A stretch of DNA of 64,000 nt, from assembly GCF_003112775.1 (NCBI RefSeq), contig NZ_BFCH01000021.1:1-64000 (forward strand). Reading direction: 5' to 3'. Position numbers and translations under genes: made by a program. The stretch comes from Mycobacterium montefiorense. Its GTDB lineage: Bacteria; Actinomycetota; Actinomycetes; Mycobacteriales; Mycobacteriaceae. This document shows positions 7,354 through 16,545 of this stretch, piece by piece (positions within the stretch are counted from its first letter, which is position 1; each line of letters begins with the position of its first letter). Under the pieces are notes generated by a model. It was given only the letters and a program-made list of their open reading frames with translations. It was not told where the DNA came from and ran no database searches.

Positions 7354-9348
7354 TTATTCCTTGCCTTCGTCTTCATTCTGGATCAGGCGGGCCAGCACCT
7401 GGTCAACCGTCACCTGATCGCCAACCGACACCAGTAGTTCCACCCGTCCCGAAACCGGCGCAGCCAGTGAGTGTTCCATCTTCATCGCCTCGACGACCAC
7501 GACCACGTCGCCCTCGGACACCTCGGTGCCGGAGTCGACTTGTACGGCGATCACACTGCCCGGCATCGGGCTGAGAACCTCGGCCTGCCGGTCGTCGGCG
7601 GCGCGGTGAATCTTGGTCTCTTCGGCCTCGCGCAGATGCCAGGCTCCCCGCTCGTCGGCGATCCACAGGTGGCGGTCAGCTTCCGCCCAGCGGTATTCGC
7701 GGCGCAGCCCGTCCAGCGTCACGTTCATGTTGCGTCGCTCAACTTCTACACTCCCCGAATGTGTTTCGCCGTCACCGACTTGCACCGTGGCGGCCGTCGG
7801 CAAGCCGGACACCGAGACCGTCTCGGTGCACAGCGGCGTGCGCATCGCGGTGCGCACCGGCGCGGGTTTACCACCGACCCGCCAGCCCGAGGGCTGCGAC
7901 CACACGTCGCCCGAGGCGCGACGGGCCCTGAGAGACAGAGCCCACTGGCGGTACAGACCGCCCGCGGCCAGCACGTCGTCGGGTGCGGGCAGTGGCGCGA
8001 AGTCAGGCAGTCGCTCCTCGAGCAGTGCGGTGTCCAGGTCGCCGGCCCGAACTCGTTCGTCGGCGAGCAGAAACCGCAGGAACTCGATGTTGGTCTGCAC
8101 GCCCAGGATCGTCGTTTGCGCCAGCGCGCGGTCGAGTTCGGCGAGCGCCTCGTCGCGATCGGCGCCGTGGCCGATCACCTTGCTCAGCATCGGGTCGTAG
8201 TCGCTTCCCACCACAGTGCCCGCCAGCAGCGACGAGTCCACTCGCACACCGGGACCCGACGGTTCGAAGACGTCGAGCACCCGGCCGCCGGTGGGCAGAA
8301 ATCCCCGCCCCGGATCCTCCGCGTACACCCGGGCCTCGATCGCGTGCCCGCGCAGCTCGATGTCGTCTTGAGCGAATGCGAGCTTCTCGCCGGCGCCCAC
8401 GCGTAGCTGCCACTCGACGAGGTCCAGGCCGGTGATCGCCTCGGTGACCGGGTGTTCCACCTGCAGGCGGGTGTTCATCTCCATGAAGAAGAACTCGTCG
8501 GGGCGCTCGGCGGAGACGATGAACTCCACCGTGCCGGCGCCGACGTAGTCCACGCTGCGGGCGGTGTTGCACGCCGCGGTCCCGATCCGCGCCCGCGTCT
8601 GGGTGTCCAGCAACGGCGAGGGCGCTTCCTCGATGACCTTCTGGTGGCGCCGCTGCAGGCTGCACTCACGCTCGCCGAGATGCACCACGTTGCCGTGGGC
8701 GTCGGCCAGCACCTGCACCTCGATATGCCTGGGCCGCAACACGAATCGCTCGAGAAACAAGGTATCGTCGCCGAACGAGGACGCAGCCTCTCGCCGCGCA
8801 CCGACCAGCGCTTCGGGCAGCCGGGCGGGATCTTCCACCAGCCGCATGCCCTTACCGCCGCCGCCGGCCGATGGCTTGATCAGCACCGGATAGCCGACCT
8901 CGGCAGCCGCGGCGACAAGCGCGTCATCCGTCAGACCCGGTTTCGCCACACCGGGCACCACCGGCACATCGAAGGCCGCGACGGCGTTCTTGGCGGTGAT
9001 CTTGTCGCCCATCACCTCGATCGCGCGGGCCGGCGGCCCCAGGAACACCACCCCGGCGCGCTCACACGCGGCAGCGAAATGTGCGTTCTCGGAGAGGAAC
9101 CCGTAGCCCGGGTGAATTGCCTGTGCCCCCGTTCGCGCCGCGGCGTCGAGCACCTTTTCTATGTTGAGGTAGCTCTCGCGCGCGGGAGCCGGTCCGAGTC
9201 GCACCGCGGTGTCGGCTTCCTGCACGTGTCGCGCGTCGGCATCGGGATCGCTGTAGACGGCCACGGATCGGATTCCCAGCCGGCGTAAGGTCCGGATCAC
9301 CCGGACCGCGATCTCGCCGCGGTTGGCCACTAACACGGTCTCGAACAT
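7354..9348 (-). CDS. accA1: Biotin-dependent acyl-CoA carboxylase alpha subunit AccA1
   Basis: 664 residues from the ATG at 9348 (MFETVLVANRGEIAVR). A GTG three codons upstream (9357) overlaps the accD1 stop and is an alternative start; the frame runs further upstream only as an antisense-like shadow inside accD1. Order: biotin carboxylase N domain, ATP-grasp (KPSAGGGGKGM near 160, HIEVQVLAD, EMNTRLQVEH near 290), C domain (AEDPGRGFLPTGG), linker, and BCCP domain with the biotinylated Lys in VEAMKMEHS near the C terminus. With AccD1 it carboxylates 3-methylcrotonyl-CoA in leucine breakdown. Confidence 0.95.
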   Translation of the reverse strand: MFETVLVANRGEIAVRVIRTLRRLGIRSVAVYSDPDADARHVQEADTAVRLGPAPARESYLNIEKVLDAAARTGAQAIHPGYGFLSENAHFAAACERAGVVFLGPPARAIEVMGDKITAKNAVAAFDVPVVPGVAKPGLTDDALVAAAAEVGYPVLIKPSAGGGGKGMRLVEDPARLPEALVGARREAASSFGDDTLFLERFVLRPRHIEVQVLADAHGNVVHLGERECSLQRRHQKVIEEAPSPLLDTQTRARIGTAACNTARSVDYVGAGTVEFIVSAERPDEFFFMEMNTRLQVEHPVTEAITGLDLVEWQLRVGAGEKLAFAQDDIELRGHAIEARVYAEDPGRGFLPTGGRVLDVFEPSGPGVRVDSSLLAGTVVGSDYDPMLSKVIGHGADRDEALAELDRALAQTTILGVQTNIEFLRFLLADERVRAGDLDTALLEERLPDFAPLPAPDDVLAAGGLYRQWALSLRARRASGDVWSQPSGWRVGGKPAPVRTAMRTPLCTETVSVSGLPTAATVQVGDGETHSGSVEVERRNMNVTLDGLRREYRWAEADRHLWIADERGAWHLREAEETKIHRAADDRQAEVLSPMPGSVIAVQVDSGTEVSEGDVVVVVEAMKMEHSLAAPVSGRVELLVSVGDQVTVDQVLARLIQNEDEGKE

Positions 9349-9353
9349 TGCAC

Positions 9354-10940
9354 TCACATCCGGAAGACGCCGTAGGAGACCGGCTCCAGGGGCGCCTGGG
9401 CGCACACCGAAAGAGCAAGTCCGACATATGTTCTCGTGTCGGCTGGGTCGATGATGCCATCGTCCCAGAGCCGGGCCGTCGAATAGTACGGGTTGCCCTG
9501 GTCCTCGTACTGAGCGCGGATCGGCGCCTTGAATGCGTCTTCTTCGTCTGCCGACCAAGGTTTGCCCGCCGCGCTGAGCTGCTCGCCACGCACCGTGGCC
9601 AGCACGGACGCCGCCTGCTCGCCACCCATGACCGAGATGCGGGCGTTGGGCCACATCCACAGAAAGCGTGGCGAGTAGGCCCGGCCGCACATCGAATAGT
9701 TGCCCGCGCCATAGGATCCGCCGATCACGACGGTCAGCTTCGGCACCCGGGCACACGCCACTGCGGTGACCATCTTGGCGCCGTGCTTGGCGATGCCGCC
9801 AGCCTCGTAGTCGCGGCCGACCATGAAGCCGGCGATGTTCTGCAGGAATAGCAGCGGGATCTTGCGCTTGTCGCACAGCTCGATGAAATGCGCTCCCTTG
9901 AGCGCGGATTCGCTGAACAGCACACCATTGTTGGCAATGATCCCGACAGGGTGGCCGTGGATGCGCGCAAACCCGGTCACCAGCGTCTTGCCGTATTTGG
10001 CTTTAAATTCGCTGAATTCGCTGCCGTCGACCAGCCGCACGATGACCTCGTGCACGTCGTAGGGCACCCGAGGGTCCGGTGGGACGACGTTGTAGAGCTC
10101 GGTCTGCGCATGCTTGGGCTCGACCGGGGTCCGCACTTCCCACGGACTGGGCTCGCGCGGACCGAACGTCGCCGCGATCGCCCGCACGATGCGCAATGCA
10201 TGCTCGTCGTCGTCAGCGAGATGGTCGGTGACCCCGGAAACCCGCGAATGCAGGTCGCCGCCGCCGAGGTCTTCGGCCGAAACGATCTCTCCGGTAGCGG
10301 CTTTGACCAGTGGCGGGCCACCGAGGAAGATGGTGCCCTGCTCACGGACGATGACGGCTTCGTCGCTCATCGCCGGCACGTAGGCGCCACCCGCGGTGCA
10401 CGAGCCGAGCACCGCAGCCACCTGAGGAATTTCCTTGGCGCTCATGGTCGCCTGGTTGTAGAAGATTCGCCCGAAATGCTCGCGGTCGGGGAACACCTCG
10501 TCTTGGCGAGGCAAAAAGGCGCCGCCCGAGTCGACCAAATAAATGCACGGCAGGCGATTCTGCAACGCGACTTCCTGCGCGCGCAGGTGCTTCTTGACCG
10601 TTATCGGGTAGTAGGTGCCGCCCTTGACCGTCGCGTCGTTGGCGACGATTACGCACTCGCGCTCCGACACCCGCCCGATCCCGGTGATGATCCCGGCGCC
10701 GGGCGATTCGTCGTCGTACATCCCGTCTGCGGCCAGCGGGGTGAGCTCCAAAAACGGACTGCCCGGATCGAGTAACCGGTCCACCCGTTCGCGCGGCAAC
10801 AACTTGCCGCGGCTGACGTGACGTTCCCGCGCCCGCTCATTGCCGCCCAGGGCCGCGGCGGCCAGCTTGGCGTTCAACTCGTCGACCAGCCGACGGTGCT
10901 CCTCGGCGAACGACGGTGCAGCCTTCACCGACGCACTCAT
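9354..10940 (-). CDS. accD1: Acyl-CoA carboxylase beta subunit AccD1 (methylcrotonyl-CoA)
   Basis: 528 residues, ATG start at 10940. Carboxyltransferase domains N and C are both present: LFLEL-type SPFLELTPLAA near 60, YLVDSGGAFLPRQDEVFPD near 140-158 and GSCTAGGAYVPAMSDE in the first half; GIIANNGVLFSESALKGAHFIELC and FLQNIAGFMVGRDYEAGGIAKHGAKM in the second. The latter is the signature of methylcrotonyl-CoA carboxylase beta subunits. First gene of the operon; the promoter region just upstream carries a palindromic operator at 10997-11012. Confidence 0.95.
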   Translation of the reverse strand: MSASVKAAPSFAEEHRRLVDELNAKLAAAALGGNERARERHVSRGKLLPRERVDRLLDPGSPFLELTPLAADGMYDDESPGAGIITGIGRVSERECVIVANDATVKGGTYYPITVKKHLRAQEVALQNRLPCIYLVDSGGAFLPRQDEVFPDREHFGRIFYNQATMSAKEIPQVAAVLGSCTAGGAYVPAMSDEAVIVREQGTIFLGGPPLVKAATGEIVSAEDLGGGDLHSRVSGVTDHLADDDEHALRIVRAIAATFGPREPSPWEVRTPVEPKHAQTELYNVVPPDPRVPYDVHEVIVRLVDGSEFSEFKAKYGKTLVTGFARIHGHPVGIIANNGVLFSESALKGAHFIELCDKRKIPLLFLQNIAGFMVGRDYEAGGIAKHGAKMVTAVACARVPKLTVVIGGSYGAGNYSMCGRAYSPRFLWMWPNARISVMGGEQAASVLATVRGEQLSAAGKPWSADEEDAFKAPIRAQYEDQGNPYYSTARLWDDGIIDPADTRTYVGLALSVCAQAPLEPVSYGVFRM

Positions 10941-10996
10941 GACTGCTCGTCCATCGGCGCGGCAGCCTCCTCGTCGTCGGGGATTTAAACACTTCA

Positions 10997-11012
10997 GTTA
11001 ATGCTCATTAAC
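10997..11012. promoter_or_regulatory. Palindromic operator GTTAAT-N4-ATTAAC in the accD1 promoter
   Basis: A perfect 6-bp inverted repeat with a 4-bp centre; extended by CA/TG it becomes a 9-bp perfect arm pair at 10995-11014. On the minus strand it lies just after a TATTCT box (11026-11021, a plausible -10), so the predicted transcription start falls within it, a classic repressor position. The same sequence occurs twice in the promoter of the TetR gene at 12777. Binding by that TetR (BkaR) is inferred. Confidence 0.75.
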
Positions 11013-11184
11013 TGGGACAGAGAATACCATCGGCGACGTTGCTGCGTCCAGGGACGAGTCAACCGCCGGGCGAACAAACTCGCGGCAAAGACAACAGGTG
11101 TTTGCTTTCCCGGGACATCCCAAATTGCCTACATTTCTCGTTGATCATCGCCATCGAGAAAGCGCAATCAACTCAGGGGAAGTC

Positions 11185-12120
11185 ATGCCCGACACGCCAG
11201 CCGATGCGAACGGCGCACGGTCCGGATTTACCGGTCGACCATCGGTGCAGGCTCGGATCGGTGCGTCGACGTTCGGGCTGCTGCGCTCGATCACCGGCCT
11301 GATCGGCGTCGACCTGGGCACCAGCGTCAACGCGTTGATGGCCAGCCGCCGCCCGCCGAGACACACCACCCGGGCCGTGGCTGTCCTATACCGCGAGTTC
11401 AATGGCTGGGAACTGTGCACATTGCGCTCCGATTCGCCGTCGGGCAAACACGTGGTGGCCATCCACGGCGGCGCCTTTGTGTGCCAAGCCACCGTCTTGC
11501 ACTGGCGAGACTATGTGGCTATCGCTCGCCAGACCGCGGCGACCGTCGTCGTACCCGTCTACCCGCTCGCACCCAACGGCACGGCGAGCACCGTCGTACC
11601 ACAGATGGCGGACCTGATCACCTGGATGATCGGTGAACACGGCCCCGACAATGTCAGCATCTACGGCGACTCCGCCGGCGGCAGCATCGCGCTTTGCGCC
11701 GCGCAGGAATTGGTGCGGCGCAAAGCGGCCATCCCCGCGCGGATGGTGCTGCTGTCACCGTTACTCGATGCCACGTTGAGCAACCCGGACATCGGGTTCG
11801 TCAACGACCCCGTCCTAAATGTGGAGGTGCTCAAAATGAACTTCGCGCTCTGGGCAGCAGATCTGGATCTGGCAGATCCCCTGCTCAGCCCACTGTACGG
11901 CTCGTTGGGCGGGCTTCCCACGACCGCGGTCTATGCCGGTTCCTTGGAGGTCCTGGGCCCCGACGCGATTGCGCTGCAAGCGAAATCGCTGGCCACTCCG
12001 GGCGCCGACTTCACCTTCGACCTGCGCAATGGCGAAATGCACGACTGGGCCATGACCTCATGGTTGCCCGAGGCCCGCGCGGTGCGCTCGCAGATCTACC
12101 ACCAGCTGCTGGGCTCATAG
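11185..12120 (+). CDS. Alpha/beta-hydrolase (hormone-sensitive lipase family esterase)
   Basis: 311 residues from the ATG at 11185, chosen because AGGGGA sits five bases upstream; a longer frame exists. HSL-family motifs: HGGAF near residue 93 (oxyanion hole), YGDSAGGS near 160 (nucleophile Ser), a GSLEVLGPDA segment with candidate acid, and EMHDW near the C terminus (catalytic His). Hydrolyses short to medium esters, probably in the cytoplasm since no signal peptide is seen. Divergent from accD1 and sharing the BkaR-type operator region. It occupies the slot where scoA/scoB/fadD35 sit in M. tuberculosis. Confidence 0.88.
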   Translation: MPDTPADANGARSGFTGRPSVQARIGASTFGLLRSITGLIGVDLGTSVNALMASRRPPRHTTRAVAVLYREFNGWELCTLRSDSPSGKHVVAIHGGAFVCQATVLHWRDYVAIARQTAATVVVPVYPLAPNGTASTVVPQMADLITWMIGEHGPDNVSIYGDSAGGSIALCAAQELVRRKAAIPARMVLLSPLLDATLSNPDIGFVNDPVLNVEVLKMNFALWAADLDLADPLLSPLYGSLGGLPTTAVYAGSLEVLGPDAIALQAKSLATPGADFTFDLRNGEMHDWAMTSWLPEARAVRSQIYHQLLGS

Positions 12121-12217
12121 CTCGCCGCCTGGGCGGGGCGCGCTACCGCGTCGTCCAACCTGGCAGCCACGCGCACCGAATTACCAGCGTCGGCTGAGCC
12201 CGCAGGAAGGAAAGCAC

Positions 12218-12709
12218 ATGAATCGCGATCGGATGGTCGAGGTATGGGAACAGCACATGGCCTACGAATTCGCGGCCAAAGACGCCGACCTCGCGGTCTC
12301 CACAATGGTTGACGACGCGAGCGCCATGCATTTGCCGACGATGAGTGGCGGCTCCGGTAAGGAGAACCTGCGGCGCTACTACGCCGACGTATTCATTCCC
12401 GCAATCCCGGCCGACACCACGAGCGAGCCGATCGCCCGCTCGGTCGGTGACGGTCTGGTCGTCGACGAGTTCATCATGCGGATGACCCATGACCGGGAGG
12501 TGCCGTTCCTGTTGCCCGGACTGGCGCCGACCGGCAAGGCAGTCGAAATACCTGCCGTCGTCATCGTGAAGTTCCGCGGTGACCTGATGGAAAGCGAACG
12601 GCTCTACTGGGACCAGGCCGCGGTGCTGCGCCAGCTGGGCCTGATCGACCCGAGCCTGCCGGTCGCCGACGTCGGCGAGGTGTCCGGATTTCTGCGAGCG
12701 CTGAGTTAA
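12218..12709 (+). CDS. NTF2-like (SnoaL-type) protein
   Basis: 163 residues, ATG start with AGGAAGGAAA upstream, a strong RBS. The pattern EVWEQHMAYEFAAKDADLAVSTMVDDASAMHLPTM, followed by REVPFLLPGLAPTGKAVEIPAVVIVKF..G...SERLYWDQAAVL, is that of the SnoaL/NTF2-like cone fold used by small cyclases, isomerases and hydratases of unknown specificity. The stop codon lies inside the first bkaR operator. Probably co-transcribed with the upstream lipase gene (97-bp gap). Confidence 0.8.
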   Translation: MNRDRMVEVWEQHMAYEFAAKDADLAVSTMVDDASAMHLPTMSGGSGKENLRRYYADVFIPAIPADTTSEPIARSVGDGLVVDEFIMRMTHDREVPFLLPGLAPTGKAVEIPAVVIVKFRGDLMESERLYWDQAAVLRQLGLIDPSLPVADVGEVSGFLRALS

Positions 12710-12745
12710 TCGCGAATAACTCATGCTATGTTAGTGACGATTAAC
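12705..12745. promoter_or_regulatory. bkaR promoter with two GTTAAT-N4-ATTAAC-like operators
   Basis: Two near-palindromes are 25 bp apart: 12705-12720 (GTTAAT-CGCG-AATAAC) and 12730-12745 (GTTAGT-GACG-ATTAAC). A TATGTT box at 12727-12732 (candidate -10) lies between and overlaps the second site. They match the perfect site in front of accD1, pointing to autoregulation and shared control by the TetR protein encoded 32 bp downstream. Confidence 0.72.
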
Positions 12746-12776
12746 CGAAACTTTCGGACGTAGGCGAAGGACCGTC

Positions 12777-13418
12777 ATGACAGCGTCCACCCCGGACCAG
12801 CCTGGTCGATCCGAAACGCCAAATCGCCGTAGCCAGTTGAAATCCGACCGGCGATTGCAACTCCTGGCCGCTGCCGAACGGCTCTTCGCCGAGCGCGGCT
12901 TTCTCGCGGTGCGACTCGAAGACATTGGAGCCGCCACCGGGGTCAGCGGCCCGGCCATCTACCGCCACTTCCCCAACAAGGAGTCGATGCTGGTCGAGTT
13001 GCTGGTCGGGATCAGCGCCCGGCTGCTCGCCGGGGCCCGCGATGTCACCGCCGGCAGCACTGACGCTGCCGATGCGCTGGACGGACTGATCGATTTTCAC
13101 CTCGACTTCGCGTTCGGCGAGCCCGACCTGATTCGCATCCAGGACCGCGACCTGGCGCACCTGCCCGTTTCCGCCGAGCGCCAGGTGCGCAAAGCGCAAC
13201 GCCAATATGTAGAGGTCTGGGTCGGCGTGCTGCGCGAGCTGGCCCCGGCGCTGGCCGAAGCCGACGCCCGGCTGGCCGCGCACGCGGCGTTCGGCTTGCT
13301 GAACTCGACACCGCACAGCATCAAGGCGGCCGAAAAGCCGGCCCGCGCGGCGCGCTCGCGCACCGTCATGCGGGCGATGACCGTCGCCGCTCTGGGTGCC
13401 GGAGGCCGGCTTCGCTGA
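12777..13418 (+). CDS. bkaR: TetR-family repressor, BkaR type
   Basis: 213 residues, ATG start preceded by GAAGGA. N-terminal TetR HTH at about residues 23-70: RLQLLAAAERLFAERGFLAV..EDIGAATGVSGPAIYRHFPNKESML. The C-terminal ligand domain is all-helical. Position and length match M. tuberculosis Rv2506 (BkaR), a repressor of the branched-chain keto acid/leucine catabolic genes. Operators at 12705-12745 and 10997-11012 support autoregulation and control of accD1-accA1-fadE19-maoC-citE. Confidence 0.88.
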   Translation: MTASTPDQPGRSETPNRRSQLKSDRRLQLLAAAERLFAERGFLAVRLEDIGAATGVSGPAIYRHFPNKESMLVELLVGISARLLAGARDVTAGSTDAADALDGLIDFHLDFAFGEPDLIRIQDRDLAHLPVSAERQVRKAQRQYVEVWVGVLRELAPALAEADARLAAHAAFGLLNSTPHSIKAAEKPARAARSRTVMRAMTVAALGAGGRLR

Positions 13419-13487
13419 ATCGGGCGTCGTCGACACAATCCACGCCCAACCGCTCGGCTTAGGTACCCTGCAAACTGTGAGGTGGAC

Positions 13488-14282
13488 ATGAACGATCCAC
13501 GTCGACCCGAGCGGTTTAGTCCCCCTCAAGCGGGGTCCGAACAGACCGGGCCGATTGGCCCGCGGAACGTGCCGCTCGCCGATCCGGCTTACGCCGACCA
13601 AGCGCCCTATGCGCCTGCCTACGGCGGGTACGCACCCCCATGGGTGCCGGGCCTGAACGAGACCAACCCCACTAGGCGGCTACCGGCGTACTGGCAGCAA
13701 GACCAGCCGCCACCGGGCGGGCTGCCACCCGATGACAATGCTCCCCCGCCGCCCGACGGTCCGAGATCGCCCCGATGGTTGCTGATCGGCGCCGGCGCGG
13801 CGGTGATGCTGGTGGTCGCGCTGTTGATAGGGCTGATTCTCACCAACGGCGCGATCAAAACGCAGACCGCCGTACCGCCGCTGCCTGCCATGCCCGGATC
13901 GACTGAGCAGAGCCCGACACCTCACCCGTCCACGCGGACGACGGCGCCGCCACGGACCCTGCTGCCGGTACCGCCGCCCAGCAGCTCGGCCGGGCCCAGC
14001 GCTACCCCGGGCGCGATGCAAAACGTCCTCTACAACGTCAACGGCGAGGGTCGCGCGATCAGCATCACCTACTGGGATACCGGCGACGTCATCCAGACCG
14101 AATTCAACGTCGCGCTGCCCTGGAGCAAGCGTGTCAGCCTGTCGCAGTCGGCCGCCCATCCGGCCAGCGTCACGATCATCAACATCGGCCACAACGTCAC
14201 CTGCACGGTCACCGTGGACGGGGTAACGATGCGCCAGCGCTCCGGGGCCGGCATCACCGTCTGCGACGCCGGCGGGCGTTAA
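13488..14282 (+). CDS. Proline-rich membrane protein with MmpS-like domain (Rv2507 type)
   Basis: 264 residues from the ATG at 13488 (AGGTGG just upstream; a GTG at 13482 is an alternative). Pro/Gly/Tyr-rich cytoplasmic head to about residue 95, one membrane helix near 97-122, a Pro/Thr/Ser linker, and a C-terminal MmpS-type beta domain with VLYNVNGEGRAISITYWD and a Cys pair (VTCTVTV, ITVCDAGG). MmpS domains accompany MmpL lipid transporters, but no mmpL gene is near. Its stop overlaps the stop of the convergent transporter gene. Confidence 0.8.
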   Translation: MNDPRRPERFSPPQAGSEQTGPIGPRNVPLADPAYADQAPYAPAYGGYAPPWVPGLNETNPTRRLPAYWQQDQPPPGGLPPDDNAPPPPDGPRSPRWLLIGAGAAVMLVVALLIGLILTNGAIKTQTAVPPLPAMPGSTEQSPTPHPSTRTTAPPRTLLPVPPPSSSAGPSATPGAMQNVLYNVNGEGRAISITYWDTGDVIQTEFNVALPWSKRVSLSQSAAHPASVTIINIGHNVTCTVTVDGVTMRQRSGAGITVCDAGGR

Positions 14283-15634
14283 GACTGCTCGACCACCGAC
14301 GGTTCGACCGCGGCGGCATGCCGTGCCGGGACGCGAACCACCAGCATCGCGAGCAGTCCGGCGACCAGCACCACCGATATCCCGCCCAGCCCGGCGCGGA
14401 CGGCACCGAACGCGTCAACAAACACCGAGAACAGCCACGGCGCCACGAACGCGACCGCCCGGCCTGTCATCGTGTACAGCCCGAAGGCGACGCCTTCCCT
14501 GCCGTTGTGCGCCATCCGCAACAACAGGGCGCGCGCCGAGGACTGCGACGGCCCGATGAACAGGCACAGCAGCAGTCCACATGCCCAGAAGGCGATCGGC
14601 CCGGAGAGCACCATCATGGTGAGCGTCGTAGCGATGATCGCGACCAGCGACCCGACGATGACCGGTTTGGATCCGATCCGGTGGTCGACGAAGCCGCCCG
14701 CGACCGCGCCCACGGCGGCGACCACGCTGGCCGCCACACCGAAGATGAGCACGTTGGCCTGAGAGATGCCGTACACGTTGACACCCAGCACGGCGCCGAA
14801 GGCGAATATCGCCGCCAGCCCGTCGCGGAAGAGCGCACTGGCGCCCAGGAAGTAGACCAGGTTGCGGTCGCGCCGCCATTCCGCGGAGATTTCGTTCCAC
14901 AGCTTGCGATAGCCGCCAAGCATGGTTGTCGGGTGGTACACCTCCGCGGTGTCGGGCAGCCGGTGAGCGACCAAGAGCAACGGCAGCGCGAGCACCGCCA
15001 GCCACGCCGCGGCGGCTAGCATCGCCTCCCGCACATAGAGCCCGTCGGCCAGGGGAACTCGCAACAGCCCACGCACCGCGTCGGGCCCGGATCCAGAGCC
15101 GGCGATGAAGCCGGTGTAGATCAGCAACAGCAGCAGGACGCTGCCGAGGTAACCCGCCGCCCAGCCCAGGCCGGAAATCCGGCCGGCCGTCTGCGGCGTC
15201 GAGAGCTGACGCAGCATCGCGTTGTACGGGACGCTGGCCAGGTCACCGCATGCGGCCGTCGCGCCGAGCAGTGCCAACCCGGCCCACAGGTAGCCGGGCC
15301 GATCGTGGATCAGGAACATCGCGCAGGTCAGCGTCACCGCCGTGCCGGTCAACACGCTCAGGGCCAATCGTCGGCGATGCGGTGACTCCACCCACACGCC
15401 GACCAGCGGTGCCAGCAGCGCGACGGTCAACCCGGCGAGCGCACCCGCGCGGCCCAGCCAACTCTCCGGTGTGGTGCTGCCGGGTATGCCAACTCCCACA
15501 CTGCTGGTCAGGTAGACGGAGAACACGAATGTGGCCACGATCGCGTTCAGACCCGTTGACCCGCAGTCCCACAGTGCCCATGCGACCACCCGAGATCGCG
15601 CGATCGTGCCCGCGCCCAGTTCCGGCTGACCCAT
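14279..15634 (-). CDS. MFS transporter of the UMF1/Atg22-like type (Rv2508c homologue)
   Basis: 451 residues from the ATG at 15634; a GTG three codons upstream is possible. About twelve hydrophobic helices. The N-terminal WALWDCGSTGLNAIVATFVFSVYL and the mid-protein PYNAMLRQLSTPQTAGRISGLGWAAGYLGSV are hallmarks of the UMF1 family (vacuole effluxer Atg22-like). Likely an inner-membrane exporter or amino-acid effluxer; substrate unknown. It is divergent from the reductase gene at 15736, with about 100 bp between them. Confidence 0.88.
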   Translation of the reverse strand: MGQPELGAGTIARSRVVAWALWDCGSTGLNAIVATFVFSVYLTSSVGVGIPGSTTPESWLGRAGALAGLTVALLAPLVGVWVESPHRRRLALSVLTGTAVTLTCAMFLIHDRPGYLWAGLALLGATAACGDLASVPYNAMLRQLSTPQTAGRISGLGWAAGYLGSVLLLLLIYTGFIAGSGSGPDAVRGLLRVPLADGLYVREAMLAAAAWLAVLALPLLLVAHRLPDTAEVYHPTTMLGGYRKLWNEISAEWRRDRNLVYFLGASALFRDGLAAIFAFGAVLGVNVYGISQANVLIFGVAASVVAAVGAVAGGFVDHRIGSKPVIVGSLVAIIATTLTMMVLSGPIAFWACGLLLCLFIGPSQSSARALLLRMAHNGREGVAFGLYTMTGRAVAFVAPWLFSVFVDAFGAVRAGLGGISVVLVAGLLAMLVVRVPARHAAAVEPSVVEQS

Positions 15635-15735
15635 GCTCGGCACTCTATTTGTTGAGCGGACGCTCCGCCGCGCCCGGCTGCGCCGCGGTTGCGGCTGTTG
15701 TCGGAAAGATTGGGTGGCTGTCTACGATTGGGCGC

Positions 15736-16542
15736 ATGCCGATCCCCGCTCCCAGCCCCGATGCGCGCGCCGTCGTCACCGGAGCCTCGCAAAACATCGG
15801 CGAAGCGCTGGCCACGGAATTGGCCGCGCGCGGGCATCACCTGATCGTCACCGCACGACGCGAAGACAAACTCTCCGATCTTGCGGAGCGGCTGGCCGGC
15901 AAATACAGCGTCACCGTGGAGGTACGCGCCGCCGACCTGGCCGACCCGGCGGAACGCGCCAAACTGTGCGACGAGTTGGCGACCCGCAACATCTCGATTC
16001 TGTGTGCCAACGCGGGTACCGGAACATTCGGCCCGATCTCCGGCCTCGACCCGGAGGTGGAAAAGGCCCAGGTGCAACTGAACGCCGTGGCGGTGCACGA
16101 CCTTACGTTGGCGGTGCTGCCGGGGATGGTCGAACGTCGAGCCGGGGGCATCCTGATTTCCGGTTCGGCGGCCGGTAATTCGCCGATCCCCTACAACGCG
16201 ACCTATGCCGCCTCGAAAGCGTTCGTCAACACCTTCAGCGAATCGTTGCGCGGTGAACTGCGCCGCTCGGGTGTGCACGTCACACTGCTGGCGCCGGGCC
16301 CGGTGCGCACCGACTTGCCCCAGGATGCCGAAAGGTCACTGGTGGAACGGCTGGTGCCCGACTTCCTGTGGATCTCGACGGAGCACACCGCCCGGATTTC
16401 GCTGGATGCGTTGGAGCGCAACAAGATGCGCGTCGTTCCGGGCTTGACCTCCAAAGCGATGTCGGTCGGCAGCGGGTATGCCCCCCGCGCGATAGTGGCA
16501 CCGATCGTCGGCAGCTTCTACAAGAAGCTCGGCGGCGGCTAG
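15736..16542 (+). CDS. cmrA: Mycolate-precursor reductase-type SDR (Rv2509 homologue)
   Basis: 268 residues from the ATG at 15736, the same length as M. tuberculosis Rv2509. Classical SDR: TGASQNIGEALATELAARGHHLIVTAR at 15-41, NAGTGTFG near 91, Ser in ISGSAAG, and the catalytic YAASKAFV near 156. Orthologues (CmrA in corynebacteria, MSMEG_4722 and Rv2509 in mycobacteria) reduce the beta-keto intermediate to the mature mycolic acid motif at the cell envelope. Converges on the ATPase gene with a 3-bp gap. Confidence 0.85.
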   Translation: MPIPAPSPDARAVVTGASQNIGEALATELAARGHHLIVTARREDKLSDLAERLAGKYSVTVEVRAADLADPAERAKLCDELATRNISILCANAGTGTFGPISGLDPEVEKAQVQLNAVAVHDLTLAVLPGMVERRAGGILISGSAAGNSPIPYNATYAASKAFVNTFSESLRGELRRSGVHVTLLAPGPVRTDLPQDAERSLVERLVPDFLWISTEHTARISLDALERNKMRVVPGLTSKAMSVGSGYAPRAIVAPIVGSFYKKLGGG

Positions 16543-16545
16543 GCG

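Noticed and set aside
9349..9876. Upstream extension of accA1 by about 175 codons
   Set aside because: It overlaps accD1 in another frame and is rich in Arg and Gly without domain pattern; the conserved start is at 9348 (or 9357).
12724..12735. Shared GCTATGTTAG string in the bkaR and ALDH promoters as a common operator
   Set aside because: It is best explained as a shared -10 hexamer (TATGTT) rather than a regulator site.
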